From: Pachyseris speciosa
Lineage: Eukaryota; Cnidaria; Anthozoa; Scleractinia; Pachyseridae
DNA length: 64,000 nt
Assembly (NCBI GenBank): GCA_016490735.1
Contig: JAEMWC010001189.1
Coordinates: forward strand, 170,626-234,625
Reading direction: 5' to 3'
Shown piece after piece: positions 34,093 through 45,029 of the stretch. Both the position numbers and the translations under genes were made by a program. The notes below the pieces were generated by a model, which saw nothing but the letters and a program-made list of their open reading frames with translations, ran no database searches and was not told the DNA's origin. The number at the start of each line of letters is the position of its first letter. The first letter of the stretch is position 1.

Positions 34093-35451
34093 CTGCAGGA
34101 AGGGATATATATATATTTTAATTCAGTGACCAAAATTTTCGCTATATGTGGCACTAAACCCATGAGGCAAAATATAGGCAAACAAAAAGAATTATAATCT
34201 CTTGAAAGATATAATTATTCTATATTGTTACACACATAATCGGAAAACGAATTCGAAATTCTGGAAGAACTGGGATTTTTTCCCCGAGAACACGTGTGAC
34301 AGTATAGAATCAAAGGGCTCGTTGGCCAATTCATGAATTGCATTGTGTAAAAAAACACTTTCCAACTCTTCCAAGAAGGTATCACTGGAAAAAAAACGAC
34401 AATAGAGTACTAAAGTGATGAAGTCATAAAAACTATGGGATTTGTTCGGATAGTCTGAAAGAACACTATCAAAAAGACCTACTTGCCAAAAAGCAGCATT
34501 TTCTTACAGTTTGAGAGCGAGATATTAGCGCCGGTATGCTCTGCTGACTGCATACATATCCTTCTAAATTTTACTCAGTTTCCAAACGTTATGAACCGAG
34601 TCAAATTTAGAAAGATTTATATGGAGTCAGCAAAGCATAACGGTGCTAATATCTCAGAGCCAATTTGCCTTTAAATGTTGATTTTTGGCAAGGTAGCATC
34701 TTTCATCTTGCTCTTTCTGAAAATCTCTACAAATCCCAAAATTTCAAAAATTGTAATATATGTGACGTCACACTTTAGCACTCTATTTCAGTATGTTACA
34801 CTTCCAATCGCTGTTGAATTCTCTAACTAACTCCTCTGGAGCTAAAGTAGCCCTAACGAAAATAGTACGACACAAAGTATCCAAAAGGGGTTCAGTGAGT
34901 ATGGATTCTAGATCTCATTTCCCGATTCAAAACTGACATATAACAAGAATTAAAGAAAAGCAGTTATAAGCTAAAAGTTTGCCTGCGTTAGAGCTCTGAT
35001 GCACAGCTTAACTTTTCATACATAATCCGTTGATTTCATTTCTCCGTCAGGAAACTTTCAAGCGACAAGGCGGTAACACCTTCGTTACATTTTGTGTGTA
35101 CAATGGTTTATTATGACACAGTTACCTTCGCGGAGCCGTTTTCCCAGTATTTATTCCAGTCTGTCCCATCTGAACTGAACAATATTTTGTATGACGTCAC
35201 CCATTGGCCAGGGTCAGGCCTCCCCTGTGTAGCGACTTTTGAAACCACCGTCTCCCTCCCAAGGTCAATCTGCAACCACTGCCCTACGGTAGCCGATGCA
35301 GCTGCCCAGCAACCCTTACTGAGCCTTGCGGTTACGACATTATTGAGACGAGCATACCATGGCTTGTACTCGCTAGACCAAGTCGAAGATGCTGTAATGG
35401 CCGAGTTTGGCATTTCGTTGTCTTCCATTCCAAGCGCTCGTTCGTTGCATT
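33952..35451 (-). CDS. F5/8 type C (discoidin) domain protein, last two exons
   Basis: Exons 35451-35126 and 34092-33952 (minus) join in phase 0 (GCG AAG|GTT TTT) and encode one complete discoidin domain of about 155 residues ending the protein. It starts with ECNERALGMED and continues ITASSTW, WLQIDLG, KVATQGR, KILFSSDGTDW. The second exon gives VFSGNSN, FVRFSVLSWNGFISMRVELYGC, Pro and TAA. The first Cys and the Cys of ELYGC form the usual disulfide pair. Such domains bind membranes, glycans or matrix and are usually extracellular. The first exon begins in phase 1 after a CCCACAG acceptor, so at least one upstream exon (signal peptide or other domains) lies to the right or outside the window; I could not find it. 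The intron holds a 387-bp MITE. Confidence 0.88.
34401..34787. mobile_element. MITE, about 387 bp, in the discoidin intron
   Basis: AATAGAGTACTAAAGTG at the left and CACTTTAGCACTCTATT at the right are inverted. ATGGGATTTG/CAAATCCCA pair further in. Confidence 0.75.
35126..35451 (-). CDS. Discoidin domain exon A
   Basis: 326 nt. The acceptor TTTCCCACAG ends at 35452 and the donor AAG|GTAACT follows 35126. Covers the first two thirds of the F5/8C domain. Confidence 0.88.
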
Positions 35452-35832
35452 CTGTGGGAAAAGAACAAATAAATGATGTTATCTTGTTATAATTTCCACA
35501 AACAAACAGCGTTATTGAAAACTACGACCGAAAGTAAGCAACAAGAACAATCTCAAGCAGTTTAAGCCCTAGACTGCGAGCAGCCTATTTAAGGCTGGGT
35601 TTAAAAATACGGTAGTTAGGAATATAATTGATCGCCAATATCTTTCTCCAGATTGCCTAGAACTGGATGAAACTTTTCCAGAATATCAATCTTGTTGCTC
35701 TCTTTTTCCTTAACGTATATTTTTATCACGTGACCAGTCATGTGATCAAAATATGAAAGGTAAGTAAATCAGCGTTTCCATGGAAATCCATCATATCTAA
35801 CTTTATACGCCTGGGGTGATTGTTCCGGAGTT

Positions 35833-36217
35833 TTAAGCCCTGGCCAAACGGACTAGCAGGTTGACGCAAGTTTTCGACTTGCGTCTGCTTGCGACTCCGT
35901 TTGGCCAGAACTTGGCTGCGTTGACTTGCGATGACTTGCGCTCACTTTGGTCAAGATCAAATTTGTATGCAAGTCGACGTACGTTTTTCACCGTTTGCCA
36001 CCCAGCCGAAGTCAACACAAGTTGAGTAACGTCCATTCGTTATTATAGCAACCTATTTACCAATGAAATACTGGATATATAGTCTTGAATTTTTTTTTTT
36101 TGGCGACTTGCGTGTACCTGCGAGATAACTTGCGAGTCCGCCGTTTAGCATCCCAGTGCAAGTCTATACGCAAGTTCAGCTTGCGACTACTCGCGAGTCC
36201 GTTTGGCCAAGGCTTAA
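35833..36217. mobile_element. MITE, about 385 bp, GCCAAACGGACT ends
   Basis: TTAAGCCCTGGCCAAACGGA at the left and GTCCGTTTGGCCAAGGCTTAA at the right are inverted. GACTTGCG/CGCAAGT words recur inside in both orientations. Confidence 0.78.
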
Positions 36218-36219
36218 GC

Positions 36220-38470
36220 TTTTAAATTATCAACAGTGAAAGGTTGAATTCTAGGATGAAATATGGCCTTTGTCCTCATAAATGTTTTTGCGACTACGAC
36301 GGACGGTCATTCCAATAGTGAGATGCTGGGAATTATTAATATGCATAAGAAAAACGTTTTTATTCGTTGTTATACCCAACAACCGTTACCTATTCCTCAT
36401 ATATATGATTTTCACAAAGAAGCGATCGCGTGACGTGTCACGTGATCTAAGATAACAACCATTACAGCTTTCACAAGTTATTCACAAGTTTTTACAATCA
36501 AGTATTACAATGTTCTCGTGAATATTTAGCGGTCGGGAATCCTTATGCGATATAAGGCGAGATTGCTTGTGCTGAACTGATTGCGAACGGGACTTTGAGC
36601 GAGATGCTCAACAAGTTTGCCGGATATCAGGAAGGTCTCTGAAGAGCCGCTTGTCAGACTAGCCATTACAGCTTTCACAAGTTAAGTTTTCACAAGTTTT
36701 CACAATCTAGTATTACAACTTCTATTGTACTTACAAATGTTAAGGACGACGAGACCTTCCTTTGCGCGGAAATTAGTTTCAGTCTCATTCTTCTGGGCTG
36801 TAATATGACAAAACAGCTATTTTATCCAATAAACGCCCCCTGACCCAGGCCTTAAACTGCTTGGGATGTTGAATTCGACTATTGTAAAGTGGTTTGAACT
36901 TTTGAGCCTAAAGAATAAAAAGATAATCTAAGAGCTAGTTAACTTCCGAACGGACGGATAAATGAACGAAGGTGAACGAACTAATGAATAAACGGACGAA
37001 CGGATGGCCGGCCGGTAGGCCTGTTTCGATTGTGCACGTAAATGCTAAAAAGTCAGCTCACAAAAAAATGCAAAAATCCAAAAGGTTGCTCCCTAAATGT
37101 CTTGATATTTTTATATCATGTCAACGTTAATTAAAAACGTTTTAGGTCCTTCTCAATAACGGCTATTTAACAAATAGATTCCATGTTGTCGTGCGTCTGT
37201 AATAGCAGAGCTCCGCGCGTCGAAGGAGCACCATGGTTAAGAAAATATAGTAACCCATCTGCTCGAGAAAGTTTGGTTTTGACGTCACCGTACGACCGAC
37301 GACCTCCCATACGTCCGCCCCTCCATGAATGCCAAGTGAAAAGTCATACTCGAGATAAACCTGTTCTTTTTTGCGCCTTTTAGCAGGGAAATCGTTGGGA
37401 AAGCAAACAAAAAAACTGAAGACAATAGGAAAAGAAACTTATGATCTCTCAGTGGTATCGCCATTGTATTTTCTGGGCCGTAGCCGGACGAAAATTGTTA
37501 CCAAGGCAATGCCGGTAAAAAGAAACAAACACCTCTTTCAAATGTATGGCCCCTTAAGGGAACCTCAAGCAAATACTTAAGGCAACTGTGACACTGGAGA
37601 GCCTGCCTTATATTTTCGTAAGACACAACACACAATAACAAAAAAAAAATTGTAAATTCGACATTTTTACCGAGGCAAGTATTGAAGGCAAAAATTGAAA
37701 CTCGAGGGGAAAAAGCCGATCAAATGCAAGTCTCAAAATCTGATAGAAAGCTGTCAAAAACTAACGCACTAAACACACTTCATTGAAAAAGTTAGAAATC
37801 TTCGTTCGAAGACTGTAAACAACCGAAGTTTTGACTTATAACTTTCATTAATTCTCGAGTTGTTGTTTGTTTGTTTGTTTGTTTGAACCCGTAAGGATCA
37901 ACGTTTTGATATTTTTGCTGGCTGCGTACGTGTCTGCGAGGGAAAATTGTAACTTTGTTGAAGAGGCAGAAACGCAAGCTCGAGTGAAGCAAAAAAGAAA
38001 CCGATCAAATGCATGTGCACACCTCAAAATCTGACATAAAGTTGTCAAAAAGCTGTCAAAAATGTCAAAAACCAGCGCGCTTCACACGTCATTTGAAAAA
38101 GTTTTTTTAGAGATCTTCGTCGAAAGCGGCCTGTAAACAACAATTAAGTTTTGCCGTCTATAAACATGTCGTCTTAATTTGTTTGATGTTGAACAGCGAA
38201 ATGGGTTGATTGGCTGGCTGGCTTTGATAAATTTTATGGTGGACGGGTCTGCGAGAGAAATGCTCGTGTGGTTTGGCAAGCGCTTTCTTCGTTAACTGGA
38301 TGATGTTTTTCCACTGAGAATCATTAATTGAGGAAGGTTCTTCGGAAGACATGGGAAGTGACAGTAAAACTATCAAAGCACTTTAGAGTTTGTGTCTGCT
38401 TAGCCGAGGAAAGATTTTGTGTGAAATGGCGCTATTACTCAGCTCTGCCGCGTTCCGAGTGATTGCTGCC
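36220..38470. other. Intergenic, no gene seen
   Basis: Holds the direct repeats near 36460/36662, a degenerate GAACGGAC minisatellite at 36950-37000 and a diverged tandem duplication (37675-37850 and 37965-38155; shared CCGATCAAATGCA and TCTTCGT...CTGTAAACAAC). No exon recognised. Confidence 0.45.
36455..36722 (+). repeat. Two direct copies of a 60-bp phrase
   Basis: CCATTACAGCTTTCACAAGTT with following TCACAAGTTTT...GTATTACAA occurs near 36460 and 36662. Confidence 0.7.
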
Positions 38471-38476
38471 TTTGAT

Positions 38477-38678
38477 GAGGCCCTGCCAGGGTAAACTCCG
38501 ACAAGCGACATGGCCCAAAAAGTAGCGACAGCACAGAAAATGAAATCCCGACAGGCGACATCATTCCCGGCAAAATTCCGACAGTGGCAACAAGCCCGAG
38601 AATTAGCGATTTAAACACCGACACGGGAGATTTTAAAATTCAGACAAGTGACACGGGACCCTCCCCTGGCAGGGCCTC
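38477..38678. mobile_element. MITE, 202 bp, with TTTGAT target duplication
   Basis: Perfect 15-bp ends GAGGCCCTGCCAGGG / CCCTGGCAGGGCCTC are flanked by TTTGAT at 38471-38476 and 38679-38684. The interior has about five variants of CCGACAAGCGACA. Confidence 0.85.
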
Positions 38679-38680
38679 TT

Positions 38681-38985
38681 TGATTCCTGTTGACTGCTCT
38701 AAGCGATCAGGTCCTAGCAAGACATTTTTGTTACTTGTCTAATTTCTCTACCTTCTCCAAGAATCTTCGAAGAAACATTATTACGTATTGTGCTTTGTTT
38801 TCTCGTAATGTTTTGTTGTTTGGAGTTTCTGAACCACGGTCAATATTCCTGTTGACTGTTCTAAACGATGAGTTTGTATTTTTGTTACTAGATAGTCTTG
38901 TTTAATTTCTCCACCTTCTTCAAGAATCTTCGAACAAACATCCGCATCCTACTTTGTTGCTTGCAGTGTTTTGTTTTTGATTCGC
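38681..38985 (+). repeat. Two tandem copies, about 155 bp
   Basis: ATTCCTGTTGACTG, TTTTTGTTACT and CAAGAATCTTCGAA recur in the same order in both halves. Confidence 0.75.
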
Positions 38986-39524
38986 TTTGAATTCCTTTAC
39001 GATTTCATCTGAAAGTAGTTCGGACTCAAGAATGTCCTTTTTTTTTTTGCAAACGTTTACTAGCGAAAACTCTTGTTTTCCCTGCTGCTCTTCAATTTTT
39101 TGGACACAAATTAAACTGGCCCAAGGAAGGCCATGCGAAGTTGCTCGGTGATAGTGTGCAGCTCCGATGTTAGACTTGGCTTGGCTAAATATATATAAGA
39201 CTTATGGCTTCAGCTTTTCTTTTTTTAATCGCTACATAAACAGACTGGAATAGTATTCCATCGAACATCATGCATGCACCTTCTTTAAGCAGTTTGAAGT
39301 CCTATGTATTACCAGAATGTAACTTGTGAGTGACAAGTATCCTGCAAATATCTAATTTAATTAGGTTAGCTTTGGGTTGTATTTAAATTTTACTTCTTAA
39401 TTTTTAGTGTCAATCTCAAATCAGGGATGACTTGTAAGAGACAAGTATTCGATTTAATTTAATTAGGTTAGCTTTAAGCCGCGTTTAAATTTCACCTCTT
39501 AGTTTTTAGTACGTTTTTATTGGA

Positions 39525-40290
39525 TAATAATTATTCTTTGTATGGGATTTAGTTTCTCCCAATTATTCTCCAGTATTGCACTAATTTTTGTTTTATTTCA
39601 ACTTACTTGCATTCGCATGTTAAGTTAAGCTCTTTCTCATCAATGTAAACATCCTCTCCTGCATACAGTCTTTCAATTAATTTTATTAGTAGCTGGTCAC
39701 ACAAATCTTGTGGGATGTTTGGATGACATTTGGCACTTATGTTTAAAGGGATTTCTGATGTTTGGTGAAGTAATTTGTGCAATGTGAAATATACATGGAG
39801 AAATGCGAGACAAGTCCTTACTTTTCTTGCAAAATAGGAAATCAAGTTAAGATGGCTAACACTGATTTTCAGCACTTTTGCTTTGATGAATCATTGCCTT
39901 TTAAGGTAATGATATTTTATTGTCAAGTTGTTTGGTCTTACACTTGGCCGGCCAGAGGAGCAGCTGGAGTTCTTTTTGAAAACATTGTAGGTGCATTGAG
40001 TGATGAGCTTCAGTAATACTAGCAAGCAGTTTTGATAGTAAAGTCAAGAGGTAACTGATCAAATCCGTTAAAGGGGGTTCATATCTGCTAGCAGTTCTGG
40101 ACTAGGGGGTCCAAATCTGATCCACAAGCAGATCTTGACTGGAGGGTGAAAATCTGCTGGGGGTCCAAATCCGCTGTGCCGCTGGCTCACATCACCTATT
40201 TTCCACAGGAAGCAGACTATGTGTAAATGTCAGTAAAAAAGGAATGCTTTTGGAGCTCCGCTTTTAGGCTTGGCTAAATATATATATTAG
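39525..40290 (-). mobile_element. Old dispersed repeat, uninterrupted copy
   Basis: Matches the reverse complement of 21808-22087 joined to 27678-28243. Carries a 90-codon minus-strand open frame (39875-39603) of unknown meaning that is broken by stops in the other copy. Confidence 0.7.
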
Positions 40291-40396
40291 ATCACAGATG
40301 ACGTCAAAATGTGGTAAAAACAAAGACGTGGCACACGAGCCGCAGGCGAGTGTGTAACTGATGTTTTTACCACATTTTGACGTCTTCTGTGATCTA
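40289..40396. repeat. Palindromic hairpin, about 34-bp arms
   Basis: TAGATCACAGATGACGTCAA at 40289 and its inverted partner ending at 40396, with a short central spacer. It resembles a foldback MITE core. Confidence 0.8.
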
Positions 40397-40593
40397 TTAC
40401 TGAACAGACGCACGGTAACATGGAATCTATTTGTTTTCTATAATAAAGAAACAAAATGCAATTGAAAAACTTGTTTATTTTCACATTTCTGGAAAAAAAG
40501 TGGGTTGTGATGACGTAATCTGTGCATCTGTCCTCTAATAGATCATAGCTAAGAGCCAATCACAACACGCGAACTATTCACCTTATTATATAA

Positions 40594-40791
40594 TAGTATA
40601 TACCACACAAGTGAATAAAGCGCTTTTCGCGCGCTCTGATTGGTTAATTCGGAGGTGATTAGCAAGTACTATTCACCTCCGAGCAGCCGGCGCGCGAGAA
40701 TTTACAATTTCCGACCGCCTTTCGGTATATATTGTCACACATAAAGTAACGTTTTGATCTGCTAATTATGCAGCTTGTGTGGTATATACTA
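40594..40791. mobile_element. MITE, 198 bp, perfect 18-bp ends
   Basis: TAGTATATACCACACAAG at the left and CTTGTGTGGTATATACTA at the right. Confidence 0.8.
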
Positions 40792-41364
40792 AAACAATTA
40801 TATTCACCTCAGTGTCGGTGAAAGTGGCTGCTTCGCGGCTCGGTAAATATCCACCACGTTCTATTCGCCTCCACTTCGGTGAATAATTGTTAAATATCGG
40901 TCAAGAAAAAAAATAGTTTAAAGTGTTGCTCCGCAGTCAGAGTGTTGCTTGTTGTTAAAGGAACAAAACATATGGTTCATTTGACGTCACGTGAACGACA
41001 TGAGGGACCTTGAACAACTAATTCTACCGATTATATTCGGTAATTATGCTAAAACTCCTCTTTTCTCATGATTCTTCTTTCTCAGAGTCTAAAACCACGT
41101 ACCGAAACAAACTGTGACACCCTCTTTGCATTGTTATATCAAAGCATGACAGAGGCTTCAAGGTAATATGGAAGGGCGGACTCTTGCTGTGAGTCTAAAC
41201 GAATCGCTTCTGACAAGGCCAAAAGCAGTGAATCATGCGCTTCTCAGGATCTCAATAGTCCTGTGAAAAGTTATCAGGTAACAGGCGTTTTGTTCCAGAC
41301 GTTGATAAACATTCAATAAATTCGCATTCGCCTTTCACCAATTTCGGCAAAATGTTTGCTAAGG

Positions 41365-41600
41365 CGATCAGGGTTGGCGTAGTGGTGAACGCACTCGCCT
41401 TCCACCAGTGTGGCCCGGGTTCGATTCCCTAACTCGGTGTCATAAGTGGGTTGAGTTTGTTGTTGGTTCTCTACTCTGCTCCGAGAGGTTTTTCTCCGGG
41501 TACTCCGGTTTTCCCCTCTCCACAAAAACCAACACTTCTAAATTCCAATTCGATCCGGAACGCTCGAACGTTTATAACGTTTATATGTGCTTTTTGAGAT
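41365..41600 (+). mobile_element. tRNA-derived SINE, copy 3
   Basis: A-box TGGCGTAGTGG, B-box GGTTCGATTCCC, then the same TTTCTCCGGGTACTCCGG body and AACACTTCTAAATTCCAATT segment as copy 1. Confidence 0.8.
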
Positions 41601-41629
41601 AGAAAAGTATGGTGGTTAAAACAAAACAG

Positions 41630-42990
41630 ATTTGGGTGGTTATTTAAATGACACACAATGGTGGTCTTTTCGGCCTTGCATCCAATCTAAATCATCGCTA
41701 TATATCATTTCTTGGTGCATTTTAGCTATAGAAAAGCACAGAAAAAAGTGTCAATTGTTTTTCCAATTCTTGACCCAAAACCATAGGGTAACCACTACCG
41801 AAAATGGCCAGAAATTCGAAATCCAAAAAATGGTGTTGTTGGCCTTCTTCCCACTCTATATCATTTCTTGAACCATGTTAGCCATACACCAACAAACAGA
41901 GAACAAACGTTCAAACTTTGACCCAAAACCAAACAGATTTTGGGTTACTTTTCTAGACAGAAAAGTATGGTGATTAAAGCAAAACAGATTTTGCTGGTTC
42001 TTTAAATAGCACACAATGGTGGTCTTTTTGGCCTTGCATCCACTCTAAATCATCGTGTTTTATCCACTCTAAATCATCGCTATATATCATTTCGTGAGGT
42101 ATTTTAGCCATGGGCAAGCACAGAAAAAAAAAATAATTTTTCAAATTATTTAGCCAAAACCATGGGCGTACCTCTTTGGAAAATAGCCAGAAATTCGAAA
42201 TCCAAAACATGGTGTTGTTGGCCTTCTACCCACTCTAGAGCTTTGCTAAATTTCAATTCTTGATCCATTTTAGCCATGCACAGGGCAACAGAAAAAAACG
42301 TTCAAATTTTCACCCGAAACCAAACATATTTGGGTCCTTTTTGAGACAGAAAAGTACGGTGGTCAAAACAAAACAGGTTTTGGTGGCTATTTAAATAGCA
42401 CACAACGGTGGTCTTTTTGGCCATGAACCCAATCAAAATCATCGCTGTATATCATTTCTTGATGCATCTTAGCTATAGACAAGCACAGAAATTTGAACAA
42501 AAATTTCACCTTTTCCAATTTTTAACCCAAAACCATAGGCTTACCCCTTTGGAAAATAACTACAAATTCGAAATCCAAAAAATGGTGTTGTTGGCCTTCT
42601 ACCCACTCTACATCGTCGCTAAATATCATTTCTTGATCCATTTTAGCCATACACAAACCAACACAGAAAAAACTTTCAAATTTTGACCCAACAACAAACA
42701 GATCTGGGTGCTTTTTGAGACGGAAAGGTACGGTGGCTAAAGCAAAAGAGATTTTTGTGGTTATTTAAATAACACACAATTTTGGTGTTTTTGGCCTTGC
42801 ATCCGGCAATCAATCAAAACTTTATTTAACCTCGGAGTCCATTTTACTAAAGAGTGCTCTCCCTGGAGCCGTTTATTACAAACACGAGGACTATTAATTT
42901 AAAAGTAGTAAAATAAGAATCTATAGTTTAAAATCTAAATTAATCTACTTCAGAAGTTTTGCATCCACTCAAAATCGTCGCTAAATCATT
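41630..42990 (+). repeat. Dimeric satellite, about 360-390 bp units
   Basis: CACACAATGGTGGTCTTTTT-type starts lie at 41652, 42010, 42399 and 42773 (the last partial). Each unit contains two related halves of 170-190 bp (GGCCTTGCATCCACTC... and GGCCTTCTACCCACTC...), so it is a two-monomer higher-order repeat. Confidence 0.85.
42805..42958 (-). mobile_element. 154-bp retroelement tail with 8-bp target duplication
   Basis: Inserted in the dimeric satellite between duplicated TTGCATCC (42797-42804 and 42959-42966). On the minus strand it ends in AATAAAGTTTTGATTGATTG, a (TTGA)-type LINE tail. Confidence 0.75.
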
Positions 42991-43230
42991 AGCTTAGCGT
43001 TAGAAAACACTATTGGAATTCACCAAATTTAGGAGATCCCCAGTGCTGAAATGAAAGCCAAAGAAAAATAAAACATACGCAAATGGTAAAAAATATTATC
43101 CCAAATAACCCTAATTCTAACCACAGCCAAAGTTCCCAATCTCTAGAAGGCCTTAGGCTTAGACAAAATTATTGGAATTCCTCATATTTAGGAGATCCCC
43201 AAAGCTTAAATTAAAGGCTAACGTTAACTC
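42990..43230 (+). repeat. 160-bp satellite, proximal diverged monomers
   Basis: About one and a half monomers with the words CTTAGGCTTAGAC, TATTGGAATTCC and GGAGATCCCCAA, more diverged than the main array. Confidence 0.8.
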
Positions 43231-43234
43231 ATTT

Positions 43235-44755
43235 CTGTCTGGCTCAGTAATTTATGCGTCCTTAGGGACGCATGCTTTGAAAACCTGCAACTTTCACAAA
43301 TCCCGGACTATGGTTGAAATGAGCCAATGTGATAGCCAAATGCTAAGTTGTTTAGGCTTTACCACCTCCAAAATCCCAATTTTCATGGAATATGACCGTT
43401 TATTCTGTTGCAAACCAACAATTTGGCTTCGAACGCCCTCGGACAACACAAAAAAGTTGCAACTTTTGTCTTGAAGTTTTTAAGACAAAAAATCCTCTTG
43501 AAGCTAAAAGTCTACATTGACAGCAGACTTCGACTCCACATTTTTTCTGCTCACTTCTTTCGCGCGATGTGGGTAACGCTATTTGATTACAGTTCCTCTC
43601 ACTGTCTGAATTTTCGCGTTTGTGACCCAAAGGAATTCTGGGATAGTCATCGATAACAGCCACATAGCAGTCCGCCAATTTCCATTTCAGATATTTTTTA
43701 GAACCGTGTCGAGCCACCCGGTCCTGCTGACAAAATATTGCTCCGACTGCATTATTAACAAGTCAAAACTTGCCGAAATTGCCATTGTACGAATCCGTAT
43801 ATTATGGGATTATTCAACACAATACCAACATAGTCAGAAAATGCACATCGAGCTTTAAAAAATCCCCAAGTTGGGTGTTAATCGGGCCAATATTGAACCA
43901 GATGCAGCCATTCAAAGACATGAAGATTTACTAAGAAATGTATGGATTGCCGGACACTTTGTCCGAACTTCTATATATTTCTTAGTAAATTTTGGAGTTT
44001 TTGGTTGGCTGTATCTCGTTCAATGTTAGACCGATAAACACCAAACTTGGGGATTTTTTAAAGCTTGGTGTGCTCATACGGGAGGGACTGGTTCCGAGTC
44101 CGTATATTATGGCATTATTCAACACAAGACCCACATACTCAGAAAGAGAACACCAAGCTTTACAAAATCCCTAAGTTTGGTGTTTATCTGGTCAAGGAAT
44201 CCACTCAGAAAACGACTAAAGACACAATACAACTTCACTCCGTGAATTGCCACCACTCGCTCGAATACTTAAGCAATCCACTTCGTGTGAAACTGCTTCC
44301 CACCTCTGTCTTCTTTCGGAGGATTGCCTCTATCCACCAACCCAGCTTTATGATGCCAGGCAGAGTGTTTCTGAGGTGGAAAATGGCTCGAAAAACACAC
44401 TTATAAATCAAATAAGTAACGAATTGTAGGTGCAGTCATCGTTTAGAAATAAACGACAGCTAGCGTGACAAGCGTGACATGAAAGATATAGCCCGCAATG
44501 TTGTGGACCGCGAGATCTCCCTGGTAACCCCTTATATGGAATAACTAGATCAATTTGACCTCAACCCTCGAAAATTACAGAAAAACACGTACAAAATGGT
44601 GGAAAAGAATGAGTTAAGGGAAAAATTAGCTCACGTGACCAGTACTTTTAACACCGTATACTGAACGCGATAGCTAACTTAGCTTAAGTATAGTCTTATA
44701 ATGAGGATCTTAGGGCAAGAGGTATTGTTTTGGCAGGGCTAAAGATCTGAGGGCA
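43235..44755. other. Non-satellite block between satellite segments
   Basis: No gene recognised. Contains an imperfect palindrome at 43850-44075 and a duplicated phrase (CCGTATATTATGG...TTATTCAACACAA) near 43795 and 44101. Confidence 0.5.
43850..44075. repeat. Imperfect palindrome, about 105-bp arms
   Basis: AGCTTTAAAAAATCCCCAAG at the left faces CTTGGGGATTTTTTAAAGCTT at the right. The centre is CGGACACTTTGTCCG near 43951. Confidence 0.75.
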
Positions 44756-44782
44756 GGAATAAGGCTAGATTGGTAGGTTAGG

Positions 44783-44870
44783 TTAGGGTTAGGGTTAAAA
44801 AGGGGGTTAGGATTGGGGCTAGTAAGGGCTAGGGTTGGGGTTAGGGTTTGGGGTTAGTTTTATAGCTATG
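44783..44870 (+). repeat. Degenerate telomere-type repeat block
   Basis: TTAGGGTTAGGGTTA at 44783-44797, followed by GGGTTAG, GGGCTAG and GGGGTTAG variants to about 44870. TTAGGG is the usual animal (including cnidarian) telomere unit; here it is internal. Confidence 0.75.
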
Positions 44871-45029
44871 TTTACCACACTTCCCTTTGCTACAGCACAA
44901 AGATCATAAGGCCTGTTGCAGATATCCCACCCCCTCTAACTCTCCGTCGTTTGCTTAGAATTTCACAAGCTTTTTAAGAAATACTATTTTCAGTGACTTC
45001 TTCCAGTTTGAAAAAGTGAAATGAGCTAA

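Noticed and set aside
35833..36036. Minus-strand open frame as an upstream discoidin exon
   Set aside because: It lies entirely in a MITE and ends without a phase-1 donor compatible with the exon at 35451.
38439..38624. Hydrophobic minus-strand open frame as a signal-peptide exon
   Set aside because: It is the translation of the CCGACA-repeat MITE at 38477-38678.
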